From positions 16,218,464-16,282,463 of the forward strand of contig NC_084814.1 of NCBI RefSeq assembly GCF_963583255.1: 64,000 nucleotides of DNA, read 5' to 3'. Under the pieces are notes generated by a model. It was given only the letters and a program-made list of their open reading frames with translations. It did no database searches and was not told the origin of the DNA. Of the stretch, positions 46,502 through 58,136 are shown in pieces. The DNA is from Pyrus communis (taxonomy: Eukaryota; Streptophyta; Magnoliopsida; Rosales; Rosaceae). Positions within the stretch are counted from its first letter, which is position 1; the number at the start of each line of letters is the position of its first letter. The position numbers and the translations under genes were made by a program.

Positions 46502-47018
46502 TATTTGTACCATACTTGACCAATCCCGAAACTACTAAGCATCGGTCAACAGTATACCGTCAAGGACCCACAAGACTTTTCCTCCAACCATGAGGCTAAT
46601 CACAACGCGACACATGTCAGTATCAGAGGCCAATAACAGCACAACACGTGTCGATATCAGAGGCCAATCACTTCATGACACGTGTCGATGTCAGAACAAG
46701 CTAGAAACTCTCTTCTATAAAAGGGGATCATTCTCCCACAATAACCCCTAATGTCATTTGTACTAAACTATTCACTAGAACTCACTAAAAGAGAGCTTAA
46801 ACCTATGTATTTGTGTAAACCCTTCACAACTAATGAGAACTCCTCTACTCCGTGGACGTAGCCAATCTCGGTGAACCACGTACATCTTGTATTATTTGCT
46901 TCCCTGTCTCTATTAATTTACATACTTATCCACACTAATGACCAGAGCAATCTAGCGAATGTCACAAACTTCACACTTTCTGTTGTACTAAAGTCCTCGC
47001 CGATTTTGTGCATCAACA
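46502..47018 (+). repeat. Gypsy 5' LTR
   Basis: It contains three tandem ~37-bp motifs around ACACGTGTCGATATCAGAGG (46600-46695), which include the G-box-like CACGTG, and a TATAAAAG box at 46716-46723. Transcription should start about 30 bp downstream. Confidence 0.88.
46716..46723 (+). promoter_or_regulatory. TATA box of the gypsy LTR
   Basis: CTATAAAAGGGG is well placed inside the LTR and conserved in the 3' LTR at 52629-52636, while neighbouring bases have diverged. Confidence 0.65.
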
Positions 47019-47192
47019 TTTGGCGGCGTATGTGGGAATCCCGCTTATTCCTACTCTCTCCAGCTTTGTCAAGCTGGTTTCCACCATTCGTACACTTTCT
47101 TTTGACTAGGCACCGCTCTCCAACATGGGGAGTGAAGGGAGCCACAGCACGCAGAATGACACCCTCTCGCACTTAGTGCGAAGCAACGAAAG

Positions 47193-48575
47193 AAGTTTGC
47201 TCTGCAGGCTAAAGTCGATGAGCTAGAGGCTCAGAACAACAAGATAGCGATAAAGAATGAGATCCTCCAGGAACAGTATGAAAAGCTCTTCGGGATGCTC
47301 CATGAAGCTAGGCATACTCAAACACACGAACTCATCGTCCCTGAGGAAGTCAACCACCACCTGGGTGCCCCCCAACACGGGGGATCACCTGCCTTCAACA
47401 TGGATATCCCTAATGGGGAGTGAGTTACTCGTTAAGGTGTTGATCAACATGAGACCTCTCTCGACCCAGCTGCTTCGACCCGAAACAGGAAAAGTAGAGG
47501 AAGGCACCTTCTTGCAGAAGGAGTAGAAGGATCAAAAGCCGTTTATCGCGACTGTCAGGACTTCCTGAGGCAATGTTGAAAGAACCCCATCCACATAAGC
47601 TCGAAGGTCAATGACCCAAAAGTTTCTAAAAGATTTAGTCATCTCCCATGCCCCAAGCCAACTGCCAATCTAAGGAATGAGTGACATATCCTAGAGAAAT
47701 ATGAAGGTACGGGGGACTCGGGGGTGTTTCGACAGGCTCGCCCTGGAAGTCAGTACGATGAGTCCAAAGAAAAATCTCATGCCCTTGATCAAGCTTTTCT
47801 ACTTCCAAGAGGAGATGGAGACTTACGGAAAAATGATCCAGCAGTACCTGACTCCACTTAGGACCCCTTTGTCCTACAACTCCTTGAGGAAGTAAACAAG
47901 TTGAAGGCCGAACGTCAGGCCGAAATACCTGACTAGAACCAACCTAGGCCTGGCCCTCTTACAAGGAGGATCCTCGACACCCTTCTTTAAGCAAAGACAA
48001 AGCAGAAGCTTGGCTTACAGCTCTACACTGGAAGGGAGGACTCGATTGAACACCTTAACTTCTTTGAGTCCACCATGGCATACCGGATGCACACCGACGA
48101 AGATCGATGTCTTCTCTTCCCCTCTACCTTTTCTGGCGGAGCTCTGAATTGGTATTGCCGTCTTCCACCTGAGACAGTAGACTCATTTAAGGAACTAAGG
48201 AAACTGTTTGTCTCTCAACACATCTTCCAGACATATCGCTTACATTCCGCAAATGACTTGTACACTATTCGCCAGAAGTCAGACGAGCCACTACGAAAGT
48301 ATGCCGGCTGCTTCAGCCATAAGTATTCTCGCTGCGCTGAGGCAGATGACAATACCGCCCTCAAAGCCTTCACAGTAGGCCTACATGATTGTTTTTTCAA
48401 GTACATGATCAATGCCAACACTTGGAAGACTTACTCTGGGGTGATGGCACAGGCTTACAACCACGCCTCCGCCGAAGCAAGGACATACCAAGGGAACCCC
48501 CATATGGTTAACCCCTATCAACAAGTGGGAAGTGGAAGTCAAGTTCTACCAAGTGAGGAGATCTTGGCCATTTAG
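47193..48575 (+). pseudogene. Gypsy gag with several in-frame stops
   Basis: One frame runs from about 47193 to 48575. It starts with a coiled coil (LQAKVDELEAQNNKIAIKNE), passes through low-similarity linker sequence with about seven stops, then holds the conserved retrotransposon Gag domain (PF03732-type). Landmarks there are MAYRMHTDEDRCLLFPSTF, GGALNWYCRLPPETVDSFKE, FVSQHI, RQKSDEPLRKYAGCF and FTVGLHDCFFKYM (48075-48420). The last 166 codons are open, so the capsid core is better preserved than the rest. No zinc knuckle follows. Confidence 0.88.
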
Positions 48576-48717
48576 ACACCCATTGCATCATCTTCTGCCT
48601 CATTTAGCTACTCGCTAAGTCACCAAACGTATTTGTCTCTTGGTAAGAGGAAGAATTTTTACTCTCAGCAAGCCTATTACAAAAAGAGGGATAAAAGTTC
48701 GTTTCAAGACAACCAGG

Positions 48718-48812
48718 GGTGAACGTACCGTTGACTATTATGACTATGGGGCCAAGCCTCACTTTTTCAAAGTGGAGGACAGGGTACTGAAGGAAATGCT
48801 ATTATAAGAAGG
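48718..48812 (+). pseudogene. Relic of integrase C-terminus
   Basis: VDYYDYGAKPHFFKVEDRVL followed by KEM matches the pattern YY...VKPR.F.VGD.VLRE that ends many gypsy integrases. It lies about 145 bp after gag, so protease, RT, RNase H and the integrase core appear to have been removed by one deletion. The match is short. Confidence 0.55.
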
Positions 48813-49284
48813 CATACACATTACAAATGTTTTGACTCTCAACCACTTGAGATCTTTTGTCACACAAGCCATTCGGCAAATATTTAAAGAAGAGGGAATT
48901 CAGACAATTTCTTCTGAGTTTTTTGCATTCCTAGCACTAGAACACTTGGTCTATGTTGACCTACCCTTATACTCCAACTCAGAGCTTCAACATGCGTACT
49001 TTGACACAAAGTATGTGATACTAAGTGTTACAACCAACATGGTTCATCTATCGAAAGCATGGATCCCTTCATGTATAGCAAAACATTCATAAGCATCACT
49101 CATGTCAATCAACATAAACATCATACATTCCAACACATTCATACATAAACATCATACATTCCAACACATCCATACATAAGCCAACTGTGCTTTGAAAGGG
49201 TTCAACATACTTTGTGTCATTCGACACTTGCTACAATGTGCCTCGACACCTCGCCCTTATTCTCACCAACCAAGTGATGAAATG
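48813..49284. other. Internal sequence after the deletion joint
   Basis: An 86-codon frame (48832-49092) with no recognised domain. Then a short repeat (CATACATAAACATCATACATTC words) at about 49100-49175. Confidence 0.35.
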
Positions 49285-49640
49285 TGAAGAAAGAACTCAT
49301 CTTCATGCCACCAACGAGGTGATGAAATGTACAACCTGTAGTCTAATGTCATTTGGCAACTTGCCACTCATGCCACCAACCAGGTGAAGAAGGAACTTAT
49401 TTTCATGCCACCAAACAGGTGATGAAATGTACAACTCGTACTCTCCTTCGTGCCACCAACCAGGTGATGAAATGTACAATCCGTACTCTAATATCATTTG
49501 GCAACTTGCCACTCATGCCACCAACCAAGTGAAGAAGGAACTCATCTTCGTGCCACCAACCAGGTGATGAAATGTGATGAAAGGTGATAAAGGAACTCAC
49601 ATTCGTACCACTAACCAAGTGATGAAAGCAACTTACCATT
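49285..49640. repeat. Tandem array with GCCACCAACCAGGTGATGAA units
   Basis: About nine units share GCCACCAACCAGGTGATGAA, with spacers TGTACAACTCGTACTC or GGAACTCATCTTC. A higher-order pattern repeats about every 170 bp (TCATTTGGCAACTTGCC at about 49348 and 49493). Confidence 0.85.
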
Positions 49641-50059
49641 TATTCCACCAACCAGAAGACGAGTGGTACAACTTGTACATGTGAACTCCTAGCATTCATA
49701 AATAATCAAAAACCCTTAAGCTTTACAACTCAACTAGGGGAGCATTTATGCCTAACAAGAGTTATAATCACCAACAAAGTCTTATTGCAAGCCAACAATG
49801 GCTTCAGTGCATGGTATACGAAGATCAAGCTCTTCAGCCCTCTTACATCTGCTTCAGGCATTTCTCCTCTATAACAATGCAAACACTACAACTCATAGAA
49901 AGCTTCACACACTCTTGATCAAGATTGTTCGAAGCAAATTCAATTTATGGTTCATCCAAACCTTTGACTACTATAAGGTGTGGCTTGCATTACAATCTCT
50001 TACTCAACAGTGTGGAAGCAAAATTTGTATATGTTGTCTCTCCCACATTTTCAAATTTC

Positions 50060-50077
50060 TAATTCCCCCCCCCCCCC

Positions 50078-50109
<32 letters not shown>
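50060..50109. repeat. C run followed by A run
   Basis: About 13 C and then about 30 A. It lies between the two arrays of the gypsy element. Confidence 0.9.
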
Positions 50110-50111
<2 letters not shown>

Positions 50112-50149
50112 AAATTGGGAAATTCAACAACTTCAACAAATTGAGGGTA

Positions 50150-51245
50150 ATTATAATTCTCAAAAGCTTCACACACTCTTGATCAAGATAGTGTGAAGCA
50201 AAATCAATTCATGGTGCCCAACAAAGCTTCAACCTCAAAGCTTCACCCACAAAGTTTTAACACAAAAGCTTCAACAAATGGAGGGCAACAACAAATGTCA
50301 AAAGCCTCACACACTCTTGATCAAGATAGTGTGAAGCAAAATAAATTTATGGAACGCAACAACTTCATCAATGGAAGACAACAACAATTCTCAAAAGTTT
50401 CACACACTCTTGATCAAGATAGTGTAAAGCAAAATCAATTTATGGTGCCAACAAAAGCTTCAACAAATGCCAAAAGCCTCACACACTCAATTTATAGTGC
50501 CAACAAAAGCTTCAACAAATGAAAGGCAACAACAAATGCCAAAAGTCTCACACACTCTTGATCAAGATAATGTGAAGCAAAATCAATTTATGGTGACTAA
50601 CACAAAAGCTTCACCTACAAAGCTTCAACATCAAACAAAGCTTCATCAATGGAGAGTAACTACAATTCTCAAAAGCTTCACACACTCTTGATCAAGATAG
50701 TGTGAAGCAAAATCAATTTATGGTGCCCAACAAAACTTCAACACAAAAGCTTCACCTACAAAGTTTCAACACAAAAGCTTCACCTATAAAGCTTCAATAC
50801 AAAAGCTTCACCTACAAAGCTTCAATACAAAAGTTTTACCTACAAAGGTTCAACTCTCCACTACAAAGCTTCAACACAAAAGCTTCAACACCAAAACTTC
50901 ACCTACAAAGACTCAACTCTCAACTACAAAGCTTCAACACAAAAGCTTCACCTACAAAGGTTCAACTCTCAACAACAAAGCTTTAACATCAAACAAAGTT
51001 TCAACAACAAAGCTTCAACATCAAACAAAGCTTCATCAATGGAGAGCAACTACAATTCTCAAAAGCTTCACACACTATTGATCAAGATAGTGTGAAGCAA
51101 AATCAATTTGCGGTGCCCAACAAAGCTTCAACACAAAAGCTTCAATACAAGAGCTTCACCTACAAAGCTTCAATACAAAAGTTTCACCTACAAAGCTTCA
51201 ACACAAAAGCTTCAACACCAAAACTTCACCTACAAAGCTTCACCC
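50150..51245. repeat. AAGCTTCA tandem array
   Basis: A dense array built on AAGCTTCA with two unit types. One is a ~110-bp unit with CACACACTCTTGATCAAGAT and GTGAAGCAAAATCAATT. The other is a ~18-bp unit, AAAGCTTCACCTACAAAG. TTGATCAA and AAGCTT are palindromes. Several frames stay open through it only because of the repeat period. It sits in the untranslated 3' half of the gypsy element and ends in a long A run (51247-51267). Confidence 0.92.
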
Positions 51246-51267
51246 AAAAAAAAAAAAAAAAAAAAAA

Positions 51268-52413
51268 AGGAAAGAAAGAAAGAAAGAAATAAGCCTAGGC
51301 CTCCCTTTCTTTGGGCCTAACAACTTTCCTACCAAATATATATGAAGGACGAGTTTTGGGCAACCACTTAGAAAGGAAAATGGTGAAGTTTTGTTTGGAA
51401 AATTGCCTACTACCAAGACACCTCCCTTGACCGGAGACTTGGGAGACTCCTACCATATACCACTACACCTTGGTACTCAGAAATTTCGCGACTACTCAGT
51501 GCCTTGGATTTTTCAAGTCCCCAAACGAGAAGTTTTCCTCACTCAAGAAATTAAGGGAGCACTACTTCAACCTACAGGACCCACCCACGAAGTTTCAACA
51601 TGCAAACTTCAACAAAATAAAAAATCCAAGCTCGGCATCATTGCTCTAATTGAAGAGATCAAGAAGCCTCAATAGCCTTTTGTTAACACCGTTGTCGAAG
51701 AACAAAGCTTCGCCATACCACATTTACTACTTTGTCAAACAGCAAAAGTATCACATATCATCAGGATCGAACATACTCCAGGTTTGACGGACTTGTTTTG
51801 ACCCTTAAATTTTGGAGTCGGCTCGCTCCTTTGGAGGAAACCAGAAAACCCTCCAGCCCAGTTCAAGAATACACCTGTGGAAAGTCAAGTACAACAAAGC
51901 ACGGGCCGATTCATCCGTCTTCTCCAAAAACAAGAGTACCTCATATCATCTATTTTCCCTGTTTCTTGTCTTTATCCTTGTTGCTGAATGAGATACAAGG
52001 AGAATGAGCACAATCAGCCGGAACCCAAGATCAACCTACCGATCTGAGACTGATTGCTTGGAACTCTGATTGCTTACCTTGTCTGTTACCTCATTCGGCA
52101 GATCTCCTCGCTTAAAGACTTTGGGGACTCCTACTATATGGTTTGTATCGCACTTGACCAAACCCGAAACTACAAATAAGCTTCAAATGAAATACATACA
52201 TTACCTTGTACGTCAACGCCAACTAAAGATACCACTCCTGGATAAAGGAAAAGTACTTCCAAGAGAAGATGCCACATCTACTTACAAGACAGAGAAGGTA
52301 AGTGAAGGCGACACCACACTTCGGTAGTTGGAAGTTTCGTGATTACTCAATGGCTTGGATCTTGCAAGTCCCCAACTAAGGAGCTTCCCTCACTCGGGAA
52401 CTTAGGGGAGCAC
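51268..52413. other. 3' internal region with an echo of the LTR start
   Basis: 51475-51570 (TTTTTCAAGTCCCCAA, GGGAGCACTACTTCAACC) is similar to 52325-52420, just before the 3' LTR. 52140-52180 (GTTTGTATCGCACTTGACC) resembles the start of the LTR. This looks like a duplicated polypurine/LTR edge. No gene. Confidence 0.55.
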
Positions 52414-52931
52414 TGTTTGTACCATACTTAACCAATTCCGAAACTACTAAACACTAGTCAACAGTATACCGTCAAGGACCCACAAGACTTTTCCTCCAAC
52501 CATGAGGCCAATCACAACGCGACACATGTCGGTATCAGAGGCCAATCACAGCGCAACACGTGTTGATATCAGAGGCCAATCACATCACGACATATGTCGA
52601 TGTCAGAACAAAGCTAGAAACTCTCTTCTATAAAAGGGGATCATTCTCCCACAATAACCCCTAATGTCATTTGTACTAAATTATTCACTAGAACTCACTA
52701 AAAGAGAGCTTAAACCTATGTATTTGTGTAAACCCTTCACAACTAATGAGAACTCCTCTACTCCGTGGATATAGCCAATCTGGCTGAACCATGTACATCT
52801 TGTGTTATTTGCTTCCCTGTCTCTATTCATTTACATACTTATCCACACTAATGACCAGAGCAATCTAGCGAAGGTCATAAACTTCACACTTTCTGTTGTA
52901 CCAAAGTCTTCACCGATTTTGTGCATCAACA
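52414..52931 (+). repeat. Gypsy 3' LTR
   Basis: It is 518 bp and starts TGTTTGTACC and ends CATCAACA. It carries the same three enhancer-like repeats and TATA box as the 5' copy. Confidence 0.9.
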
Positions 52932-53099
52932 CTACATGATATCACTTGTTTAGGTTTTCCCTTTCCTGGTCAAACCGAAGCCTAAATTTCTCCATTTTTT
53001 CCCCAAAAATTGTTGTCCTTCTCCTTTCTCAAAACCTGTCGTACCCATCCCTCATTTTTTTCATAAACTTGTTGTGACCCCTTCCCATTCGTTATCTTT

Positions 53100-53985
53100 C
53101 ATGGTCTTTCAAGCTTCTTCTTCCTTCTCCACCTCAGGTCCCTCTCTCGGGTCCTGATGTTGCTCACTTTTTGAAATACACCGATTCCCATTACCTTCTC
53201 TGGTTTAGTCAGATGTAGTTGTTTCTTCTGGATTACAATTTATTTGGCTATATGGATAACTCTATTTTGGTCCTGCCGCCACCCCTCCTATTGCTGACAA
53301 GAAGCTTACTTAACTGGATTCGACTTTCGCTACGTGGTTTCAAACGAATCAATTAGTTGTCATTATTTGACTTCCACCTTCTTTGGACTAATTTTGTCTT
53401 ACTATTAGCAAATTCTTCTAAAAAAATATGGAAGTGTCACCATGTGCACTTTTATCAGGCTTTTTTAGCCAATGCCACCAATCTCTAGTTTCAATTACTA
53501 CTTTTCATAAAAGTCTTTAGCTTCATCTCTGACTACCTTCAACATGCTAAATTTATTGTCAATTCTATAATCAACCCGTTTCTAATAATGATTTGGTGAC
53601 CTCTATGCTTAAGGGTCTTGATCCTGATTATTTGATGTTTGTCACTGATGTTCTCATTTTTTTCTCCTTTGCTAGAATTTCCTTATCTTCGTCCATGTCT
53701 TCTCAGCTTTGAGACGCAAACTCACCTTGAGAATATGGCCAAGCCATGCACTTTTTGCTAGTGTCCTTGGTGCTCCCGCCTTTGTCACTATTATGCAGCA
53801 CGTGGCCCAGCCGCCTTATCCCATCCTAATACCACAGCAAGGCATGCCGCAACAGCAGCTTGCTAAGCTCACGGCCCAAACCTGCCACAACTGCAATTCC
53901 AGCCCTCGTGGGGTCTATAATAGGCCACGTGGTGACTACAATTAGAGGTCTAGCGGCATATGGGGTTGCAGTAGTTTTTGTGCAT
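53100..53985 (+). pseudogene. Copia gag (first part)
   Basis: A degenerate reading gives VAHFLKYTDSHYLLWFSQM at the start, LFGYMDNSI, ATWFQTNQLVVI, then LKGLDPDYLMFVTDV. These are the ordered landmarks of copia Gag (LT..NY..W..QM, L.G..DG, L..L..EYD..V). Many stops and shifts. The reading is broken by the CACTA element at 53986 and resumes at 58137 with a Gly-rich stretch. Confidence 0.75.
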
Positions 53986-54695
53986 TACTACAAAATTATC
54001 TATTGCTGGCGGTCCAAAAACCGACAAGAAACATATATTATTGTCGAATATTATGCAAAATCCGACAGAAAATGGATGCAGTGGCGGATATAATAAGCGA
54101 CAGATTTGCCAGCATCAGGAAATCAATTTTCCAACAGAAAATACTCTAAAATTGACAGAACTTGTGTCAGATATAACCGACAGAAAATATATTAATAATG
54201 AATAAAAAAGAACATTTTCTGTCGGATAAAACTGACAAAAAATACAAATAACTGACAGAAATTGTGTCGGCTATAATCGATGGGAAATATTAATAATGAA
54301 TAAGTAAAGCATTTTCTGTCGGATAAATCTGACAACAAATATATTAATAATAAAAAAAATAAAAAGGACAAGAGAGCATTCTCCCTTCCTCTCGTTGAGC
54401 ATTCTTCTCCCCTTCTGCTCGAAATCAGAATCTGCAGCTAATATACAACCAGAAAAACATGCTTCAACCCCCATGCACGATGGAATTTGAAGCTTAAATT
54501 CAAAAGATCCAAAACCCAACTCCACCAACCTTTTTCCCAAACACAAAACACAACAATCCATCTGAGAAAAACAAAAGAGAAAACCCACATCTTCCACTAG
54601 GAAACAAAACCTTTCATACAATGGACAAAAACAAAGGAAAACAGAAACAAAAATCAACCCTAAAACAGGCGAAACCAAGAGTTAAGATTACTTCC

Positions 54696-54886
54696 TCATC
54701 TTGCAGGTTTTTCTCTCCAGATGATTCGGTCCCAGAGTTCTATATACAGAGACTTGTCATTGGGACTCATTGATACATCGAATATCTCCCCAAAGAAATC
54801 AATATCTCGCCACACTTTGTAATCTGCCTTTGTGCTATATATATGCACAAAATCTACAGGTTCCGTGACCACCATGAATTGACCAT
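54696..54886 (-). pseudogene. Captured WD40-protein exon
   Basis: The minus-strand reading has DGQFMVVTEPVDFVHIYSTK, DIDFFGEIFDVSMSPNDKSL and YIELWDRI. Plant proteins annotated as WD repeat C2A9.03-like have F.SDGRFMA.AEPADFVH and EIDFFGEISGVSFSPD...L.IGVWDRTY near the C-terminus. Only this exon is present, preceded by an acceptor-like TTTCATCAG. It lies inside the CACTA element. The family match is from memory but is long and ordered. Confidence 0.7.
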
Positions 54887-55188
54887 CTGATGAAATTGAA
54901 CAGTAATTCATTAAAGTTCCCACTATTAAAGCATAGCATCAAATTCAATTCAAGTATACAAACAAAGCATTCAAATGAAAACACAAAGTAACACATTTCA
55001 ACTAATATCAATAGATTTAAGGTACGATTGAGGATCGAAACGGACAAATTCCAAGCGACATCATGTTCTTTTAGAAAAATCCGAAAACCCTAGATTCCTA
55101 AATTGAAATTAAAACCAGAACAAAGCAGAAATAACACCCGAACCCAAAGCAAGAAACGGAGAAATAAAAAACGGAGTAGAGAAATTAC

Positions 55189-55455
55189 CAGAAGCGGAGG
55201 ATAAGACGAGATGAGGGCGAGGATGAGTGGAGGGTATCGGAGGCGGAACTACCGAAGGCTTAGGGTCTAAAGCGGAGATGAGGTTATCGGTGATGGAGGC
55301 GAGCTTGGGATTCTGGCGTTTGAGCTTGACGGTGTAGGAGGACAAGGATGCGAAGAGGCGGCAGTGGCTAAGGCGATGGTGGAGGAAATGGTGTTGGTGC
55401 AATCGGAGAGACGGTTTAGGGCTCTCAGTCTTCTTCTGGACGGCTCAGCTTCCAT
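55189..55455 (-). pseudogene. Captured first exon, unidentified gene
   Basis: It opens MEAEPSRRRLRALNRLSDCT on the minus strand. After one apparent frameshift near 55370 it continues SSYTVKLKRQNPKLASITDN and LISALDPKP, ending at a GCTTCTG|GTAATT donor (55188-55187). GC content is higher than the surroundings, like a plant first exon. I do not recognise the family. It may come from the same donor locus as the WD40 exon, as both are minus-strand with this one upstream, but that is unproven. Confidence 0.5.
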
Positions 55456-55879
55456 TTCTTTTTTCTGCTACTTCATAGGTTTTATATTGGAAAATTTTCA
55501 TTCTTGTCGGTTAAGACAAATAGAAACATTTTTTTTTTTTAAACGATAGAAAATTTTCATTGCTATCAGTTATAATCGACAGAAAAAAAATGGCCTAAAA
55601 AATACCCCCAAAATTCCCTCCCAAAATTTTAAATTCCCTCCTAAAATTTTAAATTCCTCCCAAAATTTTGTTACGATTTTAAAAAATAAAATAATAATTG
55701 TTTGGTTTAATAAATAAATAAATAATATTTATTTAAATAGAATATGTTTTTAAAAATTAAATAAATAATTGTTTGATTTAATAGATAATAACCCATGCAA
55801 AATATGCGATAAAGAAACAAAAAGATAATTTTACAATGAAAATGTCATCACACAAACTAAATATTGTCTAACCAATACT

Positions 55880-57430
55880 TAATAGAAGTATAATAATAAC
55901 TTTAAGTGTTTGTTTAATCTGCCGTTTTGACGCAATATGCATTCTATGAAACTTTTTTCAACGATCCAACCATCAAACTTATTTGTACACACTCCGAGAT
56001 TGCATACATAAAAGATCATAAAAACAAACATTCAGAGATTACATAACGGAACAAAAAATTTCGACAGTTATAAACGAAAAATCACAATTTAACGGTTACT
56101 TTAGCTCTGATTTTGATGATTTTTTACAGCTACACTCCTCGACCTTATATGAATGTAATGAATAAATTTGATCTTTAATTTAAAATATTTACACTGTTAG
56201 ATACTACAAAATCTTATTTTATACTTAATAGAAGTATATTATTAACTCTAAGTGTTCGTTTAATCTACCGTTTTGACGCAATATGCATTCTACGAAACTT
56301 TTTTCAACGATCCAACTGTCAAACTTATCTTTACACACTCCGAGATTGCATAATTAAAAAATCCTAAAAAACAAACATTCAGAGATTACGTAACGGAACA
56401 AAAAATTTCGACGGTGATAAACGAAAAATCACAATTTAACGGTTATTTTAGCTCCGATTTTGATGATTTTTTACAGCTACACTCCTCGACCTTATAAGAA
56501 TGTAATGAATAAATTTGATCTTTAATTTAAAATATTTACACTAGTAGATATCACAAAATCTTATTTTATACTTAATAGAAGTGTAATATTAACTCTAAGT
56601 GTTTGTTTAATCTACCGTTTTGACGCAATATGCATTCTATGAAACTCTTTTCAATGATCCAATCGTCAAACTTATTTGTACACACTTCGAGATTGCATAC
56701 TTAAAAAATCGTAAAAAATAAACATTCAGAGATTACGTAACGGAACAAAAGTTTTCGACAGTTATAAACGAAAAATCACAATTTAACGGTTATTTTAGTT
56801 TCGATTTTGATGATTTTTTACAGCTACACTCCTCGACCCTATAAGAATTCACTGAATGAATTCGATCTTCAATTTAAAATATTTAGATTAGTGGATACCA
56901 CAAAATCTTATCTTAAACTTGATGGGGAAGTATAACATTAACTCTAAGTGTTGGTTTAATCTACCATTTTGATGCAATACGCTTTCTACGAAATGTTTTT
57001 CAACAATTCAACCATCAAACTTATTTGTACACACTCCAAGATCGCATACGTAAAAAATCGCAAAAACAAACATTCAGAGATTAGGTAACGGAACAAAAGT
57101 TTTCGATGGTTATAAACGAAAAATCACAATTTAACAATTATTTTAGCTCCGATTTTGATGATTTTTTGCAGCTACACTCCTCGATCTTATAAGAATGCAA
57201 TGAATGAATTCGATCTTCAATTTAAAATATTTACACTAGTGGATAAATCTTATTTTATACTTAATGGAAGTATAACATTAACTCTTAAGTGTTTGTTAAA
57301 TCTATCAATTTGATAGGATATGCATTCTACGAAATTAGTTTCAACGATCTAACTGTCAAATATGTTTGTATATACTCCAAGATAGCATGTGTAAAAAATC
57401 ACTAAAAAAAAACATTCAAAGATTATTCTG
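55880..57430. repeat. ~347-bp tandem array inside CACTA (family A)
   Basis: Units start at ACAGCTACACTCCTCGACC-type words at 56126, 56473, 56820 and 57168 (spacing 347, 347, 348), with a partial unit before. The sequence follows the 1-1227 array throughout (for example TTCGATCTTCAATTTAAAAT and CACGATTTAACGGTTATTTT words) with moderate divergence. The array is flanked by CACTA subterminal repeats on both sides. Confidence 0.9.
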
Positions 57431-58136
57431 GCGGCTGTCCAAAATTTTGCTTTGTTCGTGTCGGTTATATCCAGCCGAGCCATGAGTGAAAAAAAAAATA
57501 TTTAAAACATGTGTTTATTTATTTATTTTTAATCAATATAACATTTTAAAATAACAAAATCAAACATGATAGAGTACGCTAGATGTTCATGTGTGTTTAT
57601 GTGCCAGACAATGTGCTTTGTGACGCATTGAAAAAAATTGTTTGAATTTCTTTGTATCTTGTTGCTTGCCTGTGAAGGAGCATAATCCTTATTACAAAAA
57701 TGATAGAGCTTTAGATTGTAATCTGTTGTTATTATTCTCTCAGAAAATTTATGGCTCATGGGAATTGGGTTCATTAGACTTTAGGGTCATGAGTGAAAAA
57801 AAAAATTTTAATTATGCATTTATTTATTTATTTATAATCAATATAACATTTTAAAATAATAAAATTTTCATTTCTGTCGGTTATAACCGCCAGAATACTA
57901 AAATAATAACCGCCAGAAAGTAAAATAATAAAATAGTCAATTTCTGTTGGTTATAACCGCCATCGTTAAGCCAGAATCCGCTACTAAATTTTCGCCAGGA
58001 CTTTATGTCGGATATAACCGACAAGATTTTTCTAATATCCGTCACTAATTAAATGATGAGTTGGATATAATTTATCTAATAGGATTTTTCTAATATCTAC
58101 CACCATCATCCGCCACCTAAAGCTAATATTGTAGTA

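Larger units (their letters stand above)
46502..52931 (+). mobile_element. Gag-only (TR-GAG-like) gypsy element, 6.4 kb
   Basis: LTRs of 517 and 518 bp (46502-47018 and 52414-52931) are flanked by GTACA and CTACA. The 5' LTR starts TATTTG, while the 3' LTR keeps the canonical TGTTTG. TTTGGCGGCGTATGTGGGA follows the 5' LTR as primer site. A purine-rich AACTTAGGGGAGCAC precedes the 3' LTR. Only gag is substantial. A short integrase C-terminal relic follows directly, so pol was deleted. Two tandem arrays fill the 3' part. By my count the LTRs differ at about 30 of 517 positions. Confidence 0.9.
53986..58136. mobile_element. Non-autonomous CACTA (En/Spm) element with captured exons
   Basis: The ends are TACTACAAAATTATCTATTG and, reversed, TACTACAATATTAGCTTTAG, each continuing to TGGCGG (22 of 27 match). 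The canonical CACTA start has become TACTA. Subterminal regions hold many copies of palindromic words such as TCGGATATAACCGACA and CTGTCGGTTATAACCG (54120-54330, 55505-55580, 57445-58020), typical of CACTA transposase binding regions. It interrupts copia gag. A 3-bp duplication cannot be assigned because the right flank is a GTA repeat. It contains two minus-strand gene pieces and the ~347-bp array. No transposase was found. Confidence 0.82.

Noticed and set aside
49285..51245. CRISPR-like regularly repeated units
   Set aside because: Units are adjacent and degenerate without unique spacers of constant length, and the context is a plant retrotransposon.
50193..51320. Several open frames of 66-109 codons rich in ASTKLH
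   Set aside because: They are products of the AAGCTTCA array.
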